Assembly: GCF_000340215.1 (NCBI RefSeq)
Contig: NW_006921533.1
Coordinates: 4,490,979-4,554,978 of the forward strand
Length of the DNA stretch: 64,000 bases
DNA from: Pseudocercospora fijiensis CIRAD86
Taxonomy: Eukaryota > Ascomycota > Dothideomycetes > Mycosphaerellales > Mycosphaerellaceae
Direction: 5' to 3'
A program made the translations under genes and the position numbers. Shown here piece by piece: positions 59,101-64,000 of this stretch. The notes under the pieces are model-generated. The model was not told the origin of the DNA. It worked only from the letters and a program-made list of their open reading frames with translations, and made no database searches. Positions within the stretch are counted from its first letter, which is position 1. Each line of letters opens with the position of its first letter.

Positions 59101-59276
59101 ATCTAATATAATACAAAGTATAGGTCTAGTATGCTGCTGCTTCCTCTTGCCTCCTAAGTAATTAGTCCCTTTAGGGTAATAATTTCTATTCCTTCCCTCT
59201 CTAATATATTAATTAGTCTTCCTGCTAGGAAGTAGTAAGCTAGGGTAAAGTCTAAGCCCTAGAGGGGGTAGTAGAG
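56101..59276 (-). mobile_element. Tad1-like LINE retrotransposon, minus strand, RIP-degraded and 5'-interrupted
   Basis: Minus-strand translation from 59276 downward gives the end of an EEP endonuclease domain (LDFTLAYYFLAGRLINILER), a linker, then the reverse transcriptase: LGNKALGEDKIYNKLLK, RPLxxAYRLIALLNIIGKVLE-type block (KAYRLIALLNIIGKVLEKIV), NILGAFNNVSYKRLL, TKKGIPxGLILSLILFLIFI and ALGFVDNTNILA (the YVDD-type catalytic box, here FVDN near 57640). The region below 57400 would hold RNase H but is degraded. A short TATC-rich run near 56130-56160 sits where the 3' tail should be. Stops at Trp/Gln sites make it non-functional. It is cut at its endonuclease domain by the gypsy LTR at 59277. 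Confidence 0.87.
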
Positions 59277-59622
59277 TGTTACGGATCTGATTGGTTAGAG
59301 TCCTTATATAATCTTAGAGCGACGCCAAGACTAGTAGGCTAAGCTGTCGCTCTATCTTACTAAGAGCGATAGGAGCGGTCGAGAGCGACAGCGTCGCTTA
59401 CGTCGCTTACGACTACAGACAAGATATCTCCTTTGTATTTAGGAACGCCGGAATGCCCTTATAGCTCGAGGCGTTCAACTTATATTACCTACTTACTAAT
59501 TGGAATTACCTTTGTACCAATTATTCTATCTCTGCCTCCCGCTTGTATTAGCCTCTCTAAAGAAGCCTCGGCTTATATGTAATAAGAAGTTACCTAACGA
59601 TCTATCGCGAGTAACCGTAACA
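59277..59622 (+). repeat. 5' LTR of a Ty3/gypsy retrotransposon
   Basis: 346 bp starting TGTTACGG and ending CCGTAACA, a perfect 8-bp inverted terminal pair in TG..CA form. A TATA-like TTATATAAT lies near 59313. The 3' LTR is beyond the window, so the length is set only by these termini and the position of gag. Confidence 0.75.
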
Positions 59623-59699
59623 CTTTGAACGCCCTTAGGATAAGTGCCTTATTATAAGTCGGAAGGGGAACTCCCGCCCCTAGCGAGACAGGCAGTACT

Positions 59700-60740
59700 C
59701 GACGTACTACCTCTAGTACTAGCAATATACTCGGAACCTATACCGGAAACGATTCTCTTAAGATCGGAAAGCTAGACTTTTATTACGGCGACCGAGACAA
59801 GTTCGATACCTAGGTTAGCTAGATAGATATGTATTTTATGTTTAACTAGGTTTAAGATAACTTAAAGCTAGTCTTCGTAACGACGTTTATGCGAGGTAGG
59901 GCTTAGCATTAGGTTAAACTATTTCTTAGGACCTATCTAGATAGCAACGGGACCGACAATTCGGATAGAATCTTCGCAAGCTACGAAAATCTTAAGCGTG
60001 CGATAAAAAAGGTCTTTAGATCTTCTAACGAAGTTGCTACCGCAGTTAGGGTTATCTAATATTTGACTTAGAAGGGGTTATATGCCGATTACGCCGCCAA
60101 ATTTTAGGAATACGCCTAACTTACGGATTAGGACGACGAAGCTCTTATAACAATATATCGGCGAGGTCTTAAGGATAACGTTAAAGACGAGCTTATACGC
60201 GACGGTAGAAAAATGGATAATATAGGAACATTAGTTAAGGTTACGATCGATCTCGACGATAGGCTCTACGAACGAGCTTTAGAACGACGTTACGATTCTA
60301 AGACTTCTAGAAAAGCTAGTTATACTCCTAGATACGATAATAGACGAAACTATAGTACCTACGATAAACCAAAGGGGAACAACTACTACGGTACGCAACT
60401 AATAGAGCTAGACGCTACCTAGAAGGGTCGAGCAATTAAAGGAAGAAAAGGCAAGAGTTCGCCTAAGAAAGCAGGAAGATTAACTTGCTATACGTATAGC
60501 AAGGAAGGCTATATAGCACGGAACTGCCGCGGTAAGAATATAGTGCGACGCGAACAGTTTAATATAATACAACGAAAGGACTCGGGCAGAGAAGGCTACC
60601 GAATAGTAGTAGAGCTATACTCTATTAATAACGCGCCGAGGACCTACGTAGAGGTCGTAAAGAAGGAGCTACGACAAATCTATATAATAGCACGACGACA
60701 AGAATCCGTATATAGAGCCCTTTACTAGAGATTCTATTAC
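59700..60740 (+). pseudogene. Gag of the Ty3/gypsy element
   Basis: Shows the retrotransposon gag pattern (KLDFYYGDRDKFDT, then a mutated Trp, YADYAAKF) and a zinc knuckle near 60490-60535 that reads CYTYSKEGYIARNC, in which the second Cys and the His of the CCHC box have become Tyr, as G-to-A/C-to-T change would give. Open stretches at 60213-60422 and 60543-60728 are parts of this relic. Confidence 0.82.
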
Positions 60741-61569
60741 GACGACTAATACCAAATTCATTATTCTGCTAAAGTAGAAGCAGGATTCTTCCCTTAGATT
60801 AGGCGACTCGTACGAAAAGATGCGAAATCCTAGTTAGAAGAAGAAACGATTAATAAATCTTGCTTAGATACCGACGATAAAGAAAACTAAGATCCGGAAG
60901 CTTTATTCCCTCCCGGAGAGGAGTTAGGAGCTATCCTAGAAGTACCGGAATCCTCTTAGCAAGAGGAGGAATAGTAAGAAGATTTAGAAGGAAGTCTAGA
61001 TACCGAGGAAGAAACTACGAATAAAGAAAGTAAAGACGAATTCGGGATTAACGACGATACGATCCTTACGTTTATAATAGATATACCTATAGCAGCGCGA
61101 ACAATCGCCTTATATCTAGTACGCAAATACGAGGAAATGTTTCTAAAGGTTAACGGATAACAGAAGGTCGACCCTATCTAATTTAATTATTTCTAGATAA
61201 GCTTACGGGCAAAATTCTAGAATTACCCCCGAATACCTATAGACTATGCGTACTATAACTTCATTACAGAGCGAGTACCGATAGGAAGTACAATTACGCC
61301 CTACGGATACGTCCTACCCGACGAAAGGACGATTATTACTTAAGATATACGTTAGACAGTCTAGCGATTAAATTAGCAATACCGAAAGGCTATAGCAGCG
61401 TAGGGACGGGATATATATAACGATACCCTCGAGGAAAAATTATATACCGAAGAAGCACGAACGGCAGGACTACGGATCCGTAACTAGTTAGAATAACGTT
61501 AGGCTACTAATTAGTCGGGAAACGGACTAACTCTCTAGATTAGAGCCTTCTAAGAGAGTTCCTTAATAC

Positions 61570-61800
61570 CGAAAGCGCTTAAGCATTAACAGCAGTCTTC
61601 CGTACGAAAGTTATCGTTAACGGGCACCCGACGAGTGTATTAATAGATTCCGGAGCGAGCGGGAACTTTACCTCCGAATTATTCGTTAAAAGCCGAGGGA
61701 TCGTAACCCGAAGCAGAAGAGAAGGAGCGTATAAACTTATAGCAGTAGATAGGTTACCGCTACCTAGTATAGAACGAGAAACGATACCGTTACTACTAGC
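61570..61800 (+). pseudogene. Aspartic protease segment of the Ty3/gypsy element
   Basis: The active-site block VLIDSGASGNF lies at about 61640-61672 with flanking VNGHPTS, matching retropepsin-type LIDSGA motifs. Confidence 0.8.
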
Positions 61801-62279
61801 TATCTAACAGCACTACGAGGAGATTGTCTTAGATGTTACTAATATAGCTAATTATAATATTGTATTAGGCATACCTTAGTTAAGAAAGTATAACCTAGTT
61901 ATAGACTAGAGAAAAGGAGTACTTATATTTAAGGAATACGACTATATAATCGGCATTCAACCTATATAGCGGCAGCGTTCGTAGGCAGATGAGATTAACA
62001 AACGTAGGGTAATTCGTAAGACGTTTACGTCGATAGGAATTACGGAGAACCGTATTCAACCCGGATCGACACTACCGTTAGGTTAGGAGGGTTATAATAA
62101 TGATTACGGGAAGGATAGAAGTTATACGCTATCGAAGAATAAAACTAGAATCTCGGACCTAGACATTCCTAAAGAGTATACTAAGTAGAAGCGACTCTTT
62201 AAAGAGAAGAGAGGCAAGGCAGCCTTATCTAAACACTAACTATAGGATTATAAGATATACTTACAGCCTAGGAAAGAGC

Positions 62280-63600
62280 CTCTATAGGGACCCTTATACG
62301 CAATGTCTAAGAAAGAGCTTAAAACCCTAGACAAGTAGCTAAAAGAGAAATTAGAAAAAGGCTAGATACGGAAGTCGACATCCTCGGCAGCCTTACTAGT
62401 AATATTCGTTCCGAAAGCCGGATTAGACGAAGGACGGCTAGTAGTCGATTTTAGACGACTTAACGACATTACAATTAAGAATCGGTACCTACTACCGAAC
62501 ATCGAAGAAATGTAAGACCGATTAACTAAATTAGACTAGTATACGAAGATTAACCTACGCGATGCGTTTTACGCAATACGTATAGTAGCTGGATACGAAT
62601 AGATAACAGCATTCCGAACAAGATATAGGCTTTACGAATTCTTAGTTATACCTATAGGACTTACAAATGCCCTAGCGTTATATTAAGACCTTGTAAACGA
62701 AGTCCTCCGAGACCTTCTAGATATATACGTTATCGCATATATAGACGATATCTTAGTCTATACTAAAGGAGCTCTCGCGGACTATATACGAATAGTATAG
62801 GACGTCTTTGAACGATTTACTTAAGTAGGATTTAAGACTGCACCTAAGAAATGCGAATTCTATAAGAAGGAAGTCAAATTCCTAGGATTTATTATTAGCA
62901 CTATAGGAATTAGGATCGATCTAGAAAAAACTAAGTTAATATAGGAATAGCTAACGCCTATATGCGTTAAAGACGTACAATCATTCCTAGGATTAGCTAA
63001 CTATAATAGAAAATTTATCGAGGGCTACTCTAAGATAGCGGCACCCCTTACGGAGCTTATAAAGAAAGATAAGTAATAGAACTAGAGTACGAAGGAAGAC
63101 GAAGCGTTTAGGCAGCTAAAGAAGCAATGCGTTTCTGCGCTAACGCTACGATTATTCGATAGGAGTAAGGCGGTCTAGATAGAAACAGACGCGTCGGATA
63201 GGGCTATAGGAGCATGCCTTATATAGGAGCATAACGGGAAACGACACCCGGTAGCCTATTACTCGAGAAAGATATTACCCGCGGAATAGAACTACGACAT
63301 CTATAATAAGGAGCTACTTGCAATAGTTGTATTACTATAACACTAGCGAGTATACGCGGAAAGAGCACTAAGTCTTACGATTCTTTCTAATTATAAGAAT
63401 CTAACTTACTTTACTACGACTAAAGTACTAACCCGAAGATAGGCCCGCTAGTCGGAGCTACTAGGACAGTACAAGTTCGAAATCCGCTATACCCTAGGAC
63501 GCGAGAACGGACGAGCCGACGTACTAAGCCGCCGTAGCGACTATATAGAGGGTTACGAACCAGTATAGCAGCAGATATTAAAAGCAAACTAAGACGGAAG
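62280..63600 (+). pseudogene. Reverse transcriptase and RNase H of the Ty3/gypsy element
   Basis: RT blocks in order: GRLVVDFRRLNDITIKNRYL, KINLRDAFYAIRI, AFRTRYRLYEFLVIPIGL, AYIDDILVYTKG (catalytic YIDD near 62740), [25 protein letters not shown]. RNase H follows: IETDASDRAIGACL near 63180-63225, then HPVAYYSRK and NKELLAIV, and the tether GRENGRADVLSRR near 63500. Confidence 0.9.
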
Positions 63601-63689
63601 CCTTAGTGCTAATATAAAAGAATTTAACTACATTATACGAGTTCTTTAGGATACAGAAGAACAGTTCCTAATCGAATATAGGAAATACT

Positions 63690-64000
63690 AAGTACCTAAG
63701 GAACGAGTTACGGAGTATATACGACAATACTACGACGGACTAGAAAATGGACACCCTAGAGTTTCAAAAACAATAGAACTAGTTAAGCGAAGCTTCGGAT
63801 TCCTATATATGCGACAACGAGTCCTAGAATATATTAAGAAATGTCTACAATGCTAGCGTAACAAGGCTAATAGATACGCTAGATATAGATATATCCAATT
63901 TAGGACGCTACTAGATAGACTATAGGACGAAGTTATAATAGACTTTATTACGAAACTACCGAAGTCTAAGGATCCGGTTATAGGACATAGCTACGATATA
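63690..64000 (+). pseudogene. Start of integrase of the Ty3/gypsy element (cut by window end)
   Basis: An H2C2-type zinc-binding domain is visible (YYDGLENGHPRVSKTIELVK, then CLQC with a mutated Trp/Gln nearby), followed by IDFITKLPKSKDP, the block with the first catalytic Asp. The rest lies beyond 64000. Confidence 0.82.

Larger units (their letters stand above)
59277..64000 (+). mobile_element. Ty3/gypsy LTR retrotransposon, RIP-degraded, 3' end outside the window
   Basis: Order LTR, gag, protease, RT, RNase H, integrase on the plus strand, which is the Ty3/gypsy order. It interrupts the LINE at 56101-59276. All coding parts contain stops at Trp/Gln codons, so the copy is dead. The integrase core is cut by the window end. 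Confidence 0.9.

Overview
The window comes from a filamentous ascomycete nuclear genome. Genes carry short spliceosomal introns (about 50-80 nt, one of 167 nt) with GT..AG ends. The protein families (LAMMER kinase, PAN3, SRP19, proteasome chaperone PAC4, FAF2-like UBX protein, peroxisomal acyl-CoA thioesterase, leucine-type 2-isopropylmalate synthase) are typical of Pezizomycotina, and a Dothideomycete is my best guess (inference). The repeats carry a strong repeat-induced point mutation (RIP) signature: CA and TG dinucleotides are almost absent, TA is in excess, Trp and Gln codons have become stops, and ATG has often become ATA. CpG is largely kept, so these blocks are not extremely AT-rich.

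Layout: (1) 1-2760, RIP-degraded repeat with the C-terminal part of a PIF1/Helitron-type helicase. (2) 2761-8552, gene island 1: 2-isopropylmalate synthase and a PTS1-tagged acyl-CoA thioesterase, both on the minus strand. (3) 8553-32500, a 24-kb mobile-element block bounded by a 15-bp terminal inverted repeat and a TAA direct repeat, the hallmarks of PIF/Harbinger transposons. It holds an 8.5-kb minisatellite with higher-order structure, a two-gene PIF/Harbinger core (Myb/SANT-like ORF plus DDE transposase), a RecQ-like helicase relic, several smaller tandem arrays, a long unknown minus-strand coding relic and a second DDE transposase fragment. (4) 32501-53880, gene island 2 with nine protein genes. 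(5) 53881-64000, nested retroelements: an unknown relic, a minus-strand Tad1-like LINE, and a Ty3/gypsy element (5' LTR, gag, protease, RT, RNase H, start of integrase) that has jumped into the LINE endonuclease domain and runs off the window.

The genes are housekeeping and do not form one pathway. Themes are RNA and protein handling (PAN3 deadenylase subunit, SRP19, PAC4, UBX/ERAD protein, LAMMER kinase), DNA repair-like nuclease, small-molecule methylation and transamination, leucine synthesis, and peroxisomal acyl-CoA hydrolysis. I resolved exon structures by hand, and total lengths stay in frame for all genes listed. The most unusual object is the 24-kb TIR/TSD-bounded block with its minisatellite and RecQ relic.
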